From Macrolepiota albuminosa (lineage: Eukaryota; Basidiomycota; Agaricomycetes; Agaricales; Agaricaceae), in the NCBI GenBank assembly GCA_027475525.1, contig JAMWFC010000033.1, positions 682,001 through 746,000 of the forward strand: 64,000 bases of DNA, written 5' to 3'. The notes under the pieces are model-generated. The model did no database searches, was not told where the DNA came from, and was given only the letters and a program-made list of their open reading frames with translations. Shown one piece after another: positions 1 to 11,853 of this stretch. Position 1 is the first letter of the stretch. Each line of letters starts with the position of its first letter. The position numbers and the translations under genes were made by a program.

Positions 1-2831
1 GTAGCTACAATGCCATAGTATTTTACATGATTTAATCAGGATTTTAGGTACTTCTCATCCTCCATGCCAATGTCATTTTCAAAAAATATGAAACATTGGG
101 ACAGTTTTTTGAGCCACTGTAAGTGATATGTAATAGTAAAAGAATGGCCTATTAGAGGCTATTGCAAAGCAGAGCCTACAAGGCTCTGGTGAAAAAATCA
201 GATGCAGCTGCTGTACCTGACAAGTAAATACTATCAGACAGTAGACATAGCCTACCTAGACTGTAAGAAGCCACTATTATATCTGTAAAAGTTTTGATAG
301 ACCTTTTCACTCATACAGCAGATAGAATCTGTCAAATTAGTAGATTGTTTATATGTAAGTAAGCAAAAAAGTAGTTAAACAAACAAGTATTTACAGACAA
401 GTAATTGTTTGACTAATTAAATAATTAACTATATATAATAATAATAAGTAAATTAACACTATGCTACATACTGCTCTTTCTGCTATATGGTCTTATAAAG
501 GTGATACTTCAAAAATACAAGACTAATAATATGTTATACCATGTGTAGTGCAATAAGTGATGTAGGTACAAGATAATTAGATAGAAAATCTTTAAGCTGC
601 AAAAAGTACATGAGATTATCTATAGTGAAGAATAATGATGGCAGTGCCACATCAGCCAAGCTCCCTTTTAGAACTGTTGAAATAGATGATTCAAGTAGCA
701 TGTTAATGTCACTTGAACAGTTTTAAGATGAAAGTCCATGTCAGTCCTTATGTTTTTAGAGGTTATATATATTATTAGTGGTGGGAGTCTGCTATTCATT
801 CCACTCTGCTACTGCAGCAGAAGTCTCATACACATGCAGTCTGTTGTGTTGTTTGTTGTCAAAATGCATGTACAATTTTAGTTATAGACTGGAATTGAAG
901 AACTGAGACTTGAAAAACACCACTCTATATATGTATGCATAATTAACTCATTCTAATAAAATGTGGTTGTGCAAAAAGACTCTCAATATATCATTATTTG
1001 TAATTCTAGTTGCATACTCATCTGTAAAACTAGACACTTGAATAGTGAAACTCATTCATGATACTGGAACAAATAGATCATCTGGGTGCTAGTTATTGCA
1101 TTTCTGTACTGTTTTACATTATAGTCTAGATTATGCCAGCACAGTGGCTATTTATCAGGCAAATATTGATCATGTTTTTTTATAGCAAAAGACTATATAC
1201 ATGTCTAAAGATAATACACTAATGCATATGATACATAGCATCACATATAATGCCTGGTAGGGCATTAAGCATTTCTAGTTGCCCAAAGTGTAACATATTT
1301 TGGACTCACTTCTTGAGGTTCAATGCCTTATTCAACTAGTTGAATATGAACTCTACTAGCAATGATTATTTGTACCTTTCCCACTCCTTAGTACATACAA
1401 TGCCTTTAAAAATTGGTAGAGGTGACTTTCTCATATTTGCTGAGCATACATTGAATGGAAAAAGTACATCTAAAAACTCAGGCTTTTGCAAAACTACTTT
1501 TATAGTCTTGTTACATATGTATTAGTTGCAGACTTGACTGAATCAACTAAACTTTCAATACAAGTGATAGCTGGCAATTCAGTTGTTAGCATGTGCATAT
1601 TACTGCAAATAAGTTGCACCAGCTTGCACATCTAATAGAGGTTCATGAGAAAGTTTCAGGGCACAATTTTATCAAGTGGATTTTTAAGATTGTTGTATCT
1701 ACTCATATGTGTTGATTCATATGCTTAAGCCTCCTATACATATAAACCAATATAAATCTTATTATTTGTAGACAAATAATAAAAATAGCAGTCCAAACCA
1801 CTATTAAGAAATAAATTCAATTGTTCAACAGTTTTATCAGCAAATATTTGAATTCCAAGGCTTAAGGAAATAACTCCTATAGCTTTTTCTAACAATCACT
1901 TCTGACAATCACTTTAGATTATGATCTAGCTTTTTGCAGTAATGCTTGTCAGTATGCTAATCCTGGGTTTGTTTGGAGATGTGCTAATAATCTCATGGCA
2001 AATAATAAGTCTAAATGAATGACAACTTCTGCCTATATTAGTGAGTTTAATATCTCTCTATATGATTTATCAGATATGCACACCTTATTGGCTTTGATCT
2101 GTGAAGCTATAGCTTCACTAAGTTGAATGCCTATAGAAAGAGAGGTTGAGTGCATTGCAGTTTTCTGTTCTAAACCTTTTGAGGACCTACATGAAGTAAG
2201 CCTTTTGCAAGAATAATATAGCACTGGTGTATTTGTCTCTTGCTATAACTATTCTTAGTATAACAGAGAAGTCTCCCAAGTCCTTTTATATCATAGATTT
2301 TTGCTAGCTCTTATTTTATCTCATTTGCTCCTTGTAGTGTTGTCAGCAATCCAAATATGTTGTTATTAAAGATATTGTAACTATATGCTAATCTCCAATG
2401 ATTCTTAATCTGACACAGCTGTCTGCTCTCAATATTGTATAATCTAGCTTGCTCTATACCTTATTTAGCATGTGCTACTAGTCTCAGCCTCCTTGCATGA
2501 GCTCATACAAAGCTTTCAAGAGTAAGCACTTCTTACTCTCCTCCTTTTAAAGGCCTGATAAAATATCTATGTAAACCTTAAAATCTGGCACACTATTAAG
2601 ATATGCTGAAACAAAGTCCACCTGTTATATGAACAGGTCCAATTACACTCTAATTGCTGCTAACATACAAAGAAATTTCAACCAAACCAGGATCACATAA
2701 GTTTCCTCATAGTCCTCCTCCAGAATCTAAAAGTAACCTTTCACAACCAGCCTTGTTTTTTAGCATATAACATTTCTCTCCATATTAAACTTGTTTGCAA
2801 AAATCTATTATTTTTTTTCTGGCAAGTACAG
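1..2831. other. AT-rich, CpG-free decayed repeat DNA
   Basis: No coding region can be supported here. The stretch is AT-rich, every reading frame is broken by frequent stops, and reading line by line I found no CpG dinucleotide at all, although TpG and CpA are common. That pattern is expected of old transposon DNA whose methylated cytosines have deaminated. Short open stretches around 1340-1525 (+) and 2033-2224 (-) have no recognisable domain and are treated as chance. Confidence 0.6.
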
Positions 2832-3480
2832 TGATGACACCAACTGTAGTTGGGTGCACTGGATGTTATGCAGTACAACACTGTCTCTAGTGCCTGGCAT
2901 GTGTAGTTGTGAGGAGTTCTGACAGAGTCTTGGTGTGCTCAAGCAAATGTGATAAGACAATGTGCTAAATGCTATCTAGCAAACTGTAAGTGTTTTAATT
3001 TAAGTGAAAATATTAGAAGGAGAAAAAATAGTGCAATGCAATGTGCCTGTAGATGGCATTGTAAACAATAAAGAAAAAACAAGGCTAGTACCCAATTTAG
3101 TGACAAAGTCAGGTCAAGCTAGCACAATTTGAATATTAAGTGTAACTGTGTGCTCAAGGAGTTATAATTCATTGTTATATACATGTAAAGTAGCTATCTT
3201 TTATACTATGCACTACTGTATTTTCAAAATAAGTCTATTTGTGGCGCTACTAATTAGCATCTCTTCTTATAGTTACAGTTAATAGCAACCTGTTAATAGT
3301 GACCTGTAGCATATGTATGACAGCAATTAATGGCATTACAGCTTATTGGCCATGATAACTCTAAAACTACTTAGAATTGTATAAGTCTGCTCACTTTTTA
3401 ATATAAATCTGATTGGCCAGGCCATTTTGAAGTATGGTCAGAAAATCCTCAATAGACACTATAAGTGCTAATGTTAGTGC
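2832..3480 (+). repeat. LTR-like repeat, copy 1 (decayed)
   Basis: This 649-bp unit begins TGATGACACCAACTG and aligns along its whole length with the unit immediately downstream (3481-4152). Many sites that are CpG in copy 2 are TpG or CpA here, for example the ends near 3468-3480 versus 4140-4152. Copy 1 also lacks a few short segments near 2970. It has no coding capacity. A retrotransposon long terminal repeat is the most likely origin, but no internal region or clear target duplication was found. Confidence 0.6.
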
Positions 3481-4152
3481 TGATGACACCAACTGTGGTT
3501 GGATGCACTGGACATATACGCAGTACAACGCTGTCTCCAGTGCCTGGTGTACATGGTTGTAAGGAGTCCTAACAGAGTCTCAGTATGCTTGAGCAGAGGT
3601 AATAGAACAATGTGCTAAATGATAGCGCCTTAGGTGCTACCTAGCAGACAGTAAGCATCATAGTTTAAGCAAAGATATAGAAGAAAAGATGAGTAGTGCA
3701 GCGTAATATGCCTGTAGGTGGCACCATAAACAACAAAGACGAGATAGATGAGGCTAGCGCCTGACTTAGTGACAAAGTCAGATAAAGCTAGCATAATTTG
3801 AACACTAAGTGTAACTGGGTGCTCAAGAGGTTACGATTTGTTATTATATACATGTGAAGTAGCTATCTTATATACTATGCGCTACTGTGTTTTCCAAAAT
3901 AAGTCCATCTGCAGCACTACTTCCTAGCACCTCTCCTTGTGGTTTCCTCTAACGGTGACCTGTCAACAACGACCTGTTGCATATAGATGATGGTGACCAA
4001 CAGCGTTATGATCCATGGCCATCAACAGCAACTCTAAATTGACTTAGAATTATACAGGTCTGCTCACTTTTACTATAACTCCAATTGGCCAGGCTGTTCT
4101 GGGGTATGGTCGGAAAATCCTCAACAGACACCATAAGCGCTAATGTCAGCGC
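3481..4152 (+). repeat. LTR-like repeat, copy 2 (less decayed)
   Basis: This 672-bp unit is directly abutted to copy 1 in the same orientation. It keeps several CpGs (for example near 3519, 3528, 3880, 4111, 4138 and 4150) that are TpG/CpA in copy 1. The sequence just after it, from about 4157 (TTGTACCAGTTCCTGATAGG), reappears in diverged form near 4561. A second short similarity links about 4217-4330 to about 5597-5700. The extent of the parent element cannot be defined from this window. Confidence 0.6.
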
Positions 4153-5117
4153 TACTCATTGTACCAGTTCCTGATAGGTCCAGATATCAGGTTTAAGTAT
4201 ATTCTGTGCCGTTGTCATTGATTCTTTTAGACTTCTGATTGAAGTGCCTCATCAAATAGCAGTGCCTACTGCTGACCCCTTCTGGAAGTGATCAGAGTTT
4301 GGTTAGAGTCCCCCTCCCACCATCATGTTGGTGCTATACATTCTGAGCCTTCTTGGTCCTCAAAATAAGTGAGTGAAGTGTGCTGAAGGACTGGTAACTG
4401 GTGATTAAAGTAAATAGATAAGTCCTGTAGTAGAGTGACAGAGCTAGGGCTGCTCTATATCCCAAACTGGTCACTAGAGTCTCCAGTACGTCAAGTGTCG
4501 GTTGGCCTATAATGTCCCTTGATGTGCTTAGTCTGAGTAGAAGCCTATTAGTACTAAACATTGTATCAATTTCTGATAGGTTAAAAATGTTGGGTTAGAG
4601 TATATTGATACGTCTGCCTCACTTGAGGCAGACAACCAGAGCACAAAAGTCCCAAATATATTCTAATTCACGCTGAAAACTGTAAGCATAAGAGTCAAAA
4701 ACGGTAGACTCAGGACAGAGCTCACCAAAAGAACCAACCCCAACCCATGAAAAGAGCAACTCGTCAGCCAGCCAGAGCAGTAAATGTGTGCAGAAGATTG
4801 CGATCAACAACTGATGGCACGGCAACAGCCAATGGGTGGCTGTGCTCGGCAAGGGCAAAGATCTCGGCATAAACACCGAGATCACTCTCATCAAATTTGA
4901 TATCATCATCTATGCCCATCAATTCGTCATCCCAAATACACAACTCATTGCTCTCACATCTGCAACCCTCGCAACTATGCCCTCCCACAAGCCCAGACTA
5001 CAGAGACGGCCAGGAGAAGAGTTGGAAGGAAGGAGGAAGGCTGGGAACGAATAGAGGGGAAGGGAGAAGGAATAGCCTATGGATTGAAGAGGAAAAGATT
5101 AGCTTCAGAGCAGGTGT
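4153..5117. other. Repeat-derived gene-free stretch
   Basis: This stretch contains fragments similar to other parts of the same island: 4157-4205 resembles 4561-4610, and 4217-4330 resembles 5597-5700. CpG is low but not absent. Open stretches on both strands between 4334 and 5210 overlap one another and show no domain, so none is called as a gene. Confidence 0.45.
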
Positions 5118-5456
5118 CAGGAATACGACTACCCGGTGCCCAGACCTGGTAGCACACTGCCCCAAATAACCATACGCAGGATGTGACACGAATAAACTGA
5201 CAAAACACATGGAATATGTGCAGTCCGTGCATCAACAAAAGGAGTATAAAAAGGGTGGGATTTCAGGGAGGCCTGGCAAGCAACTCACTTGCCATGGCTT
5301 GGAGTCCTCAGAGAGCAGACATCTTAGGCCAACGAGCACTTTAGTTGACTTCGGATTTTAGTTTTAATACTATTTGTACCCACATTTTCAAGTGTGAACT
5401 TTTATTAAGTTTTACATTTCAAACTAAAAACAATCAAAATTATACTATTATTACAA
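5118..5456 (+). repeat. Possible solo LTR (TGT...ACA)
   Basis: A segment starting TGTCAGGAATACGAC and ending TATTATTACA has the TG...CA termini of an LTR. It carries a TATA-like promoter (GTATAAAAAGGG near 5243) about 125 bp inside. No second copy and no clean flanking target duplication was found, so this is a structural guess only. Confidence 0.3.
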
Positions 5457-5703
5457 CGTGTGCATGCATGTAACTTAAACTCCTAGAACTTTGTGAACTG
5501 AGGTTTTATATTTTAAATCTAAGTCTTGTTCAATTTCACTTGGACAACTTAAAATAAAATAAAAACCTACATTTGCATCAATATCTTGTTCTATCATCTC
5601 TGATTCTTAAAACTTCTGATTGAGGTGCCTCATCAAATGGCACTCCTAATGCTAATTCCTTTTAGAATTGATCAGGATTTGATCAGAGTCACCTTCCTGC
5701 CAT

Positions 5704-5915
5704 TGTAAGGGCAACCTCTAAAGGCTGTGGCTCAGTCATTACAGCTGGCAGAGGGAGATCCAAAGTGTATTAGAATATATACTGACAATATCATGATAGC
5801 TACTTACCTAGCAGAGGGAGATTCAAAGAGAACAAGTCTAGGTATTCCCTATGCCAGGTTAGACACTTCTGGGGCCTCTGAAGCATGGGAAACAACTGTA
5901 GAGTACCATAAAACC
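5704..5915 (+). repeat. Dispersed ~200-bp repeat, copy A
   Basis: This copy matches two others in the window, at about 19467-19619 (+) and 19862-20061 (-). Shared blocks include a GTGGCTCAGTC...AGCTGGCAGAG start, a second internal AGCAGAGGGAGATTCAAAG block, CCAGGTTAGACAC and GGGGCCTCTGAAGCATGG. The first block resembles a tRNA A-box and the CCAGGTT block weakly resembles a decayed B-box, so a tRNA-derived SINE is possible. The A-to-B distance (about 150 nt) is unusually long. It can be read as a 98-residue open frame, but the three copies do not conserve a frame. Confidence 0.5.
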
Positions 5916-5929
5916 TTAAAAACTCAAAA

Positions 5930-6890
5930 ATTTCCTATACAAATAATTGCACAAATAAAGGGCAAACTCTGGCAAACTCTGGCTTATGTAAGTGGTCTGG
6001 AAGTGGTCTGGAAGCAGTGCTGAGAGGCCCACACTTGTCTGAATGGTAGTTAAAGAACCAGAGCACCTCAAGGACTAAGAATAGTAAACAGATAGTATTG
6101 AAAGAATAGAAACAGTAAAATGAGACAATGTCAGAAGAAATAAGAGAGTGAATGAAAGGAGAGTCAAGAGATAAGGAGTGAAGAAAGGTGAGGAGTTCCT
6201 GACAATAAGGAGTGGTGATAACTACTACAATGCTATAATTGATGTTCTTAGCTCAGCTGAAAATTTATTAGTGGAAGAGTGAAATAGAATATATTAAATG
6301 AAACTGAGGTTTAAAAAAAGACTGTGTTAATGTTAAAATTTAGAACTAAAAAATAAAAATAAAGCATATGAAAAACAAATAAGCTAAAATTAGAAATCAA
6401 GTTGTAAATTACTCAACTGAATTAGAGCAAAATTGTTTAAATTTAATAAAACTTTTTGTAAGTAGAGATTATAAAATTTAAAACATATTTTTTTCTTAAA
6501 CAAGGATTTTCATCTATTAGCAGATATCAATTTTACTTAGATATCCTTTCTAAATAATTTCTTACAATATTACTTTCTCAATTCTAAATTGTTTTGGCAC
6601 AATATTAAAGTATTATTTTATTTTATTTTCTTGTCTACTAGTTGAATATTTCTTCAATTCATTTTTGTCTATAATTTTTTAAACTTATTATTTCATCAAA
6701 ACATGTTGTCAACTCTGAGATGTCTGTATTTCCTCAGCCTCTAGAATCTTTAGTAGGTGTTGATGAATAAGTTTCTGCTACCAACTAAATAGGGCTCATT
6801 TATCCCAGGAGCAACTTTTCAATTAGTAATTCATGTGGCACTGTATAAAAGTTTAAGCAAGATGCAGCAGCAAATTGGTGGCAATCAAAA
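5930..6890. other. AT-rich gene-free stretch
   Basis: I see no gene here. The sequence is very AT-rich with almost no CpG until about 6900, where base composition changes abruptly into the tRNA and cyclin gene. It marks the edge of the left repeat island. Confidence 0.5.
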
Positions 6891-6894
6891 AGAT

Positions 6895-6978
6895 CTCTTT
6901 GCCTGGGAGTCGAACCCAGCTTTCGCGCGCACGAATGACTATGACAGGCGCGTGTACTAACCGATATACTAGCAAAGA
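6895..6978 (-). tRNA. tRNA-Asp (GTC) with a short intron
   Basis: Read on the minus strand, the cloverleaf has a 7-bp acceptor stem (TCTTTGC pairing with GCAAAGA, discriminator G). The D-arm is built on GTA/TAC. The anticodon stem CGCGC/GCGCG encloses CU-GUC-A, and an insert of about 10 nt (near UAGUCAUUCG) follows position 37, where nuclear tRNA introns sit. The T-arm is CTGGG/CCCAG with the TTCGACT loop. The A-box (TAGTATATCGGTTAGTAC) and B-box (GGTTCGACTCC) are both present. The mature tRNA should be about 73-74 nt. It lies about 130 bp upstream of the cyclin gene on the opposite strand. Confidence 0.9.
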
Positions 6979-7106
6979 CATGTTGGGAGACTTGCGCACG
7001 CGGGTCCAACGTGCTTCGGCCACGTGCAAAGACGGAACATGGCCAAACAGCATCATCGTTCTAAACGGCGACACTTGGATTTTTGGGCGAAACCTTTGTC
7101 CTGGCC

Positions 7107-8786
7107 ATGCTGGCTGTCGCGCAGGCGTACAATCCAGACATCGTCCGCCCCCATCTCTTACCCTCGTCGTCGTCATCCTCATCGTCCTCGGCGTCGTCCT
7201 CATCGTCCTCCTCGTACCGCAGACCATCAACATCAGCTCCAACATCAGCTCGCGCCCAGCAGACACCAACCACGTCGTCGTCGTCCGCCGCGCCTTCGCG
7301 CCCACAGGTCCACGTCCACACACGGACACGGCCACATCCACATCCACATCCACAATCACGTCCGCCGACGCCGGCGGCGGCAGTCGACATCCACTCGTAC
7401 CCCGCGCCCGACCTCCTACGCCTCCTCGCGTCGCTCCTCACGCAGATCGCAGCGACGAACGACTCACTCTCGCCTCTGCCCTCGCCTCCGTCCTCCCCGA
7501 CTGCGCTGCACCAGGCGCCGACCTTGAAGCACCCACATACGGTGCTGTGGCCGCGCCTCACGACGGCGGCGAGGGTAGCGCTCACCACGCCCGCGGCGAC
7601 GCTCACGTTCCATGCGCGCAACGTGCCGACGATATCCCTCGAGGCGTACTTGCTCAGGATCCTCAAGTATTGTCCGACGACGAACGAGGTGTTCCTGGCG
7701 CTGTTGGTGTATTTTGACCGCATGAGCAAGTTGAGTGCGGACGCGGTAGGAAGGAGCTTCGTTATTGACTCGTATAATATCCATCGGTTGGTGATCGCTG
7801 GCGTTACTGTCGCGAGTAAGTTTTTTAGCGATGTCTTTTATACAAATTCGCGGTACGCAAAGGTATGTCTGGGTGTGTTCTCCCTTTGATTACCATCATT
7901 GATTTTTCGACAGGTCGGTGGCCTGCCGCTCGCCGAGCTCAACCAGCTCGAACTGCAGTTCCTCCTCCTGAACGACTTTCGGCTCGTCATATCCACTGCC
8001 GAAATGCAACGGTACGCCGAACAACTTGTTCTCTTCTCCACGACCTCGCAGTCCCCCACCGCCTCCCCCGCGCCCTCCGGGTCCCCACCCCTCCCCCCGC
8101 CATCGCCCTCACCGCTCGCAGCCCACCACCAGCAACACCATGCGGTCAACGGCTCGCACACGCCGTGCACTACCGCCGATGTGTGTCGTGGCAATCCCAA
8201 TCACAATAACCGCATCGCGCACCCTGGACACGAGCACATATCGTTTGAAGCAGCATCGTACAGATCGCGAGCTGACGTCGAGACTGATACGGAGACAGAG
8301 GCCGAGGGTGAGGCAGAAACAGGGACGGAGACAGAAACTGAGGCAGAGACGGAGACAGAGGCTGATACGGAGGCTGATACGTCGACTACGGACGACGAGC
8401 CGACGATCCGGCCGGGGAGGGGGAGCGTGGCGTCTACGTCGGACGCAGGGAGCGTTTATTCTGTTGATACTGATGGCGATGCGGACGGGAACGCCGAGGC
8501 TGATGCGGAGGAGACGCGGACGCCTGCGCTGCTGCGCCCGCGGGCGCAACCCCATGGAAGGAGACCACCGAGCAGGGAGGGGGGTGGGCTGTGGGATACG
8601 GGCGATGAAGGCGGTGATGAGGATGAGGGCGGTGGTGGAGACGGGTGGAGTAGTGCCGATGAGGTTGGGGAGGGGAAGAGTAGGGGGAAGGGCAGGAGGG
8701 GTAGTGTGGAGAGTGGGAGAGGTCATGTTAGGAAGAGGGTTAGGGGAGAAGCAGGGCAAGGGGATCAGGTTATGCAGAGTCCGTGA
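7107..8786 (+). CDS. PHO80-like cyclin
   Basis: Two exons, 7107-7862 and 7914-8786, with a 51-nt GT-AG intron, give 542 residues. The core (residues about 160-310) reads as a Pho80/Pcl cyclin box: a YLLRILKYCP helix, LLVYFDRMSKL, NIHRLVIAGVTVASKFFSD, then after the intron GGLPLAELNQLELQFLLLNDF. Such cyclins bind a Pho85-type kinase and set its substrates, for example in phosphate signalling. The first about 110 residues are Ser/Pro-rich. Residues about 375-430 are a low-complexity Glu/Thr/Ala tract and the rest is acidic, then basic; these parts look disordered. The start is the first ATG of the exon; an upstream exon cannot be excluded. High GC produces several long overlapping open frames on both strands, which are not genes. 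Confidence 0.85.
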
Positions 8787-9800
8787 TATGGCTTAGAGGT
8801 TTTTCTTTCTTTTTTTTTTCTCTTGTAATGCATGACTCATATCTCTGCGCGCAATAATTTTTCTTCTTCTTTCTCTTTCTTTTTTTTCATGACAAATTCG
8901 CGATGCGATGGAATTGTTTGATGTTTGATGTTTGATATTCCATCTTGTAAAAAAAAGTTGATGTGCCTATATAACAAACATTCTTACCATTACTACGTCA
9001 CGGTGCGCCACATGTATATATAGATCAAAGGTTTGACAGCTCAAAGGGCACACGTGTCCTGACAATATGTACCCACATTCCAGCGTCACGTGACAAAAGA
9101 TTTACTTTTTTACACTCTCTTCGATTCACTAGCCTAATCACCTATTGGACTCTCGACTGGACCCCAGTCCGTGTGTCCATTGCTTAGACTCCCTGAGATC
9201 TCTTCTTGGTTTCAGTCTGCAGCCGCTGCGCCTATCTAGCTGCAAGAGCTGCGAGTCAGTTTTCAGCGCCCAAGTTATGGTGATTATTAGCTCGATACTC
9301 TCTGGAAAAATTCAACACGCGGTCAGTGTATCGAAGGAATCTGCGTGTAATGACCACAGCGTAACTCGCTGGCACGCTTCGATTCGCTATGGCCCACGAC
9401 CTACTCCGACTTGGCGACTCCACGCCGTGTATTTTGCCACGTTGCCGCTTTTCACCTGTCTTTTCTTGGAATCCTTTCGTTCTACTGTTGGTCATCAATA
9501 TTGACAACTCCCAACTGGGTCTCTCCTTATTTGCACTTTGTGTTCACTTTCTTGTACTTGACATCCGTGGTTGAAGTCGCCCTGAACAGGAACTTAGGTT
9601 CAGATGAGAAAATTTTCTCACATGAGGATTGCAAGAAATACAACTACTTGCGAAACCTACTTAGGGTTCCCACCAGAACCGGGCCGAAGCTCACGAGACA
9701 ATTTTCGAAGGGTGCGTAGTAGATATATATTCAAGTCCAAACCTATTTTTTAAAAAGAAAATGGCAAAAAAAAACAACAAAGAAAGAAGAGAAACACCAT
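8787..9800. other. Intergenic region with two CACGTG palindromes
   Basis: This is the downstream region of the cyclin gene, with T-rich tracts at 8803-8823 and 8870-8887. E-box palindromes occur at 9051-9056 and 9087-9092 (GTCACGTGAC). Open stretches between 9145 and 9719 lack a domain, and the longest lacks an ATG, so none is called. Confidence 0.4.
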
Positions 9801-10461
9801 TCAAAGGAGAAAGAGGTCATTAACAGTGTAAGTGATTCCTGCGATCGTGACGGAGATCGAGAAGGACATCGGACCCTGCCTCTTGACTCTCATTGAGCCG
9901 CCTCCCATAATGGAACCCTCTATCAAGTTAAACTCCATGGCAAAGGAGGACGAGTCTGTGACGTAGCCGCTGGCGCTGTTAATCAAAGCCGGGGTGCCGA
10001 ACGGCAGGTGGAAGATTGCCGTCATCTCGATTTTTCCCGAAGGAGACTGATCGGGTGTCAGGATTTGGGCCTAAACTCCGGAAGGAGTGTTTAGAAGTGT
10101 TGTAAGGACCAGGCTGGTAAGAACGCATTTACCTCCAGCTTGTCAATTGCAATTTTGAAGGGGCTAAAAGGATCCCTCGGCCTGAGCAAGAATCCCACTG
10201 TTTGACCGAAGGTGGTCGTTACAGTGAACTTTTCAACTGCTCCGTCTAGCATTGAGATCGCATCTTAGAGTTTTCATGAGTTCAAGGATGTGGATCCTAT
10301 AGATCTATAGACAACTTACTGGGGAAACCTATAAGAAAGCATGAGAGTTAGTCAACGAGACTCCTCGTCGAGGCAACCGGCTCACTGTTAATGTCCTCGT
10401 CCGCTGGGGTAGGGCCAAAAGGATAGTCTGGGGGAATGGGGAGGTTGGACATGTTGGACAT
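9801..10461 (-). CDS. Small orphan protein, four exons, one 9-nt exon
   Basis: Exons in transcript order are 10386-10461, 10320-10328, 10133-10263 and 9801-10046, giving 153 residues. All introns have GT-AG ends and good branch-like sequences, and all joins keep one frame, which is why I believe it is a gene despite recognising no family. The product has no signal peptide or membrane segment. It is Pro-rich at the start (PIPPDYPFGPTPADED) and then alternates hydrophobic and polar residues in a pattern suggesting beta-strands. Exon 2 (10320-10328) has canonical sites on both sides; skipping it also keeps frame, so isoforms differing by three residues are possible. A TATA-like box lies about 95 bp upstream of the ATG. 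Confidence 0.55.
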
Positions 10462-10553
10462 GTTGGCAAGCTATGCGAGTGGGTAGATAGTGACGACTCT
10501 GGTACACTGTAGGTGAAGTGTTCTTGTTGGGAAAGGAGCTGGTTCTGCAAGCG

Positions 10554-10562
10554 TTATTTATA
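10554..10562 (-). promoter_or_regulatory. TATA-like box of the 153-residue orphan gene
   Basis: Minus-strand TATAAATAA lies about 95 bp upstream of the start codon at 10461, a usual distance for a fungal core promoter. Inferred from sequence and position only. Confidence 0.4.
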
Positions 10563-10599
10563 GGTTCTTTCAATCATGGTCGACAATGACAGGTATTAG

Positions 10600-11853
10600 T
10601 GTTTATCCACAGCCTCATTAATTACCTGAGCTGCAGAGACCACGAGACGTACGTTTTGGGCTCGAAAGACTGCCAGAAACCAAAAACAGATCTTACTAGA
10701 GGACGAATATCCGAGTTTGGTTGGTGACTCGCCTCTCTCGTAATCAACGGGGCAATGGAGTGGTTTTATCATGGTAATGCCTTCATTCAAAAATGCTAAT
10801 TATTGAACAGGCCGTCAGGTGTTAGAACTGCGGATTTGGTTGGGATATTCAGTATCCAACAGCTATATATTATTGTGTTCTTGTCGTTACGGGGGCATCT
10901 CGTAGCTACTAAATGTTGCCCAGGCTGTTTTTTCTGGACCAACATATTCTCCGCGATTGCCGTCCCTGCCGCTTCACAGCCACTGCCTCGGCTAAATGTT
11001 TTGATCGCTGGCTGAGTTCTTGTCTACTATTTTTGACAATTTCTATCGCTCACAGGTCGAATGAATATTTACTGTTTGTTATTTAGACTCATAACATAGC
11101 GTTTCATTCCTGAGGCCTGTCCCATGTTCAAGACAACAGGCATATCAATACTTTTTATCTACTAATACCCCAGTCACTCGAGTGAATAGCATAAAATTAG
11201 TTTGTAGTATTTGGGAGCTAATATAGTTGAATTTGAAGGATTGAAAGACATTTGATTGATACAAGTAAAAGTAAGTAATGATGATAATTGTACCTACGAT
11301 GACCTAAACTCCAGTTTGCTACTTAGTACAACTACTTCTATTAAATTAAGACAGATGAGTAAAGACTGAAACATATGAAGCAATTTATAATACAATAATG
11401 AAGGAAACTAAACGTCATCATTCATGACTTCCTTGTCATTATTTTCAACAATCAGTCAAGTAGTTGTTTAAAAATGATTTTGAACCTGTTAGGGTATAAG
11501 TTGAATACATACCTTGTATTGTACTCCTTCACCTGCAATCTCAACAATTGATGTAATTGTTTCTCCAGAAAATTATATCGAGATTTATTCCTAATTGAGT
11601 GAATTTTACAAGATTATCTCGAGAAATACTAGTGAGAAATCAAATATTCCTCCAGAATTATCTGCAATTTCCGAAATAAAGTCAGTATCTCACGCATTTC
11701 TGGTTCATCATGTTCATAATATCTCATTTTAAGATTATCAATTCAAGCAGATATCCATGCCCCACTGATCCTTTCATTCTACAACAAGAGTGTAACCATA
11801 GAATCCATGTATGGCCAAGTCTTCCATTCTCCAGTGTCAGTCGACGTAACAGT
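10600..11853. other. Gene-free stretch
   Basis: No coding exon is supported between the small orphan gene and the end of wax synthase-like gene 1. The part from about 11100 to 11800 is AT-rich and low in CpG. A short open frame at 11724-11948 (-) simply runs through the 3' part of the neighbouring gene in another frame. Confidence 0.4.

Noticed and set aside
4334..5210. Open frames of 70-96 residues on both strands
   Set aside because: They overlap one another in repeat-derived DNA and have no domain, signal or splice support.
6853..8209. Many long overlapping open frames on both strands over the cyclin gene
   Set aside because: High GC removes stop codons. Only the forward frame with the cyclin box, joined by a proper intron, has a recognisable domain; the others are low-complexity Arg/Pro/Ser shadows.
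9145..9719. Open frames of 61-119 residues downstream of the cyclin gene
   Set aside because: Several overlap; the one running to 9719 has no ATG, and none shows a domain.
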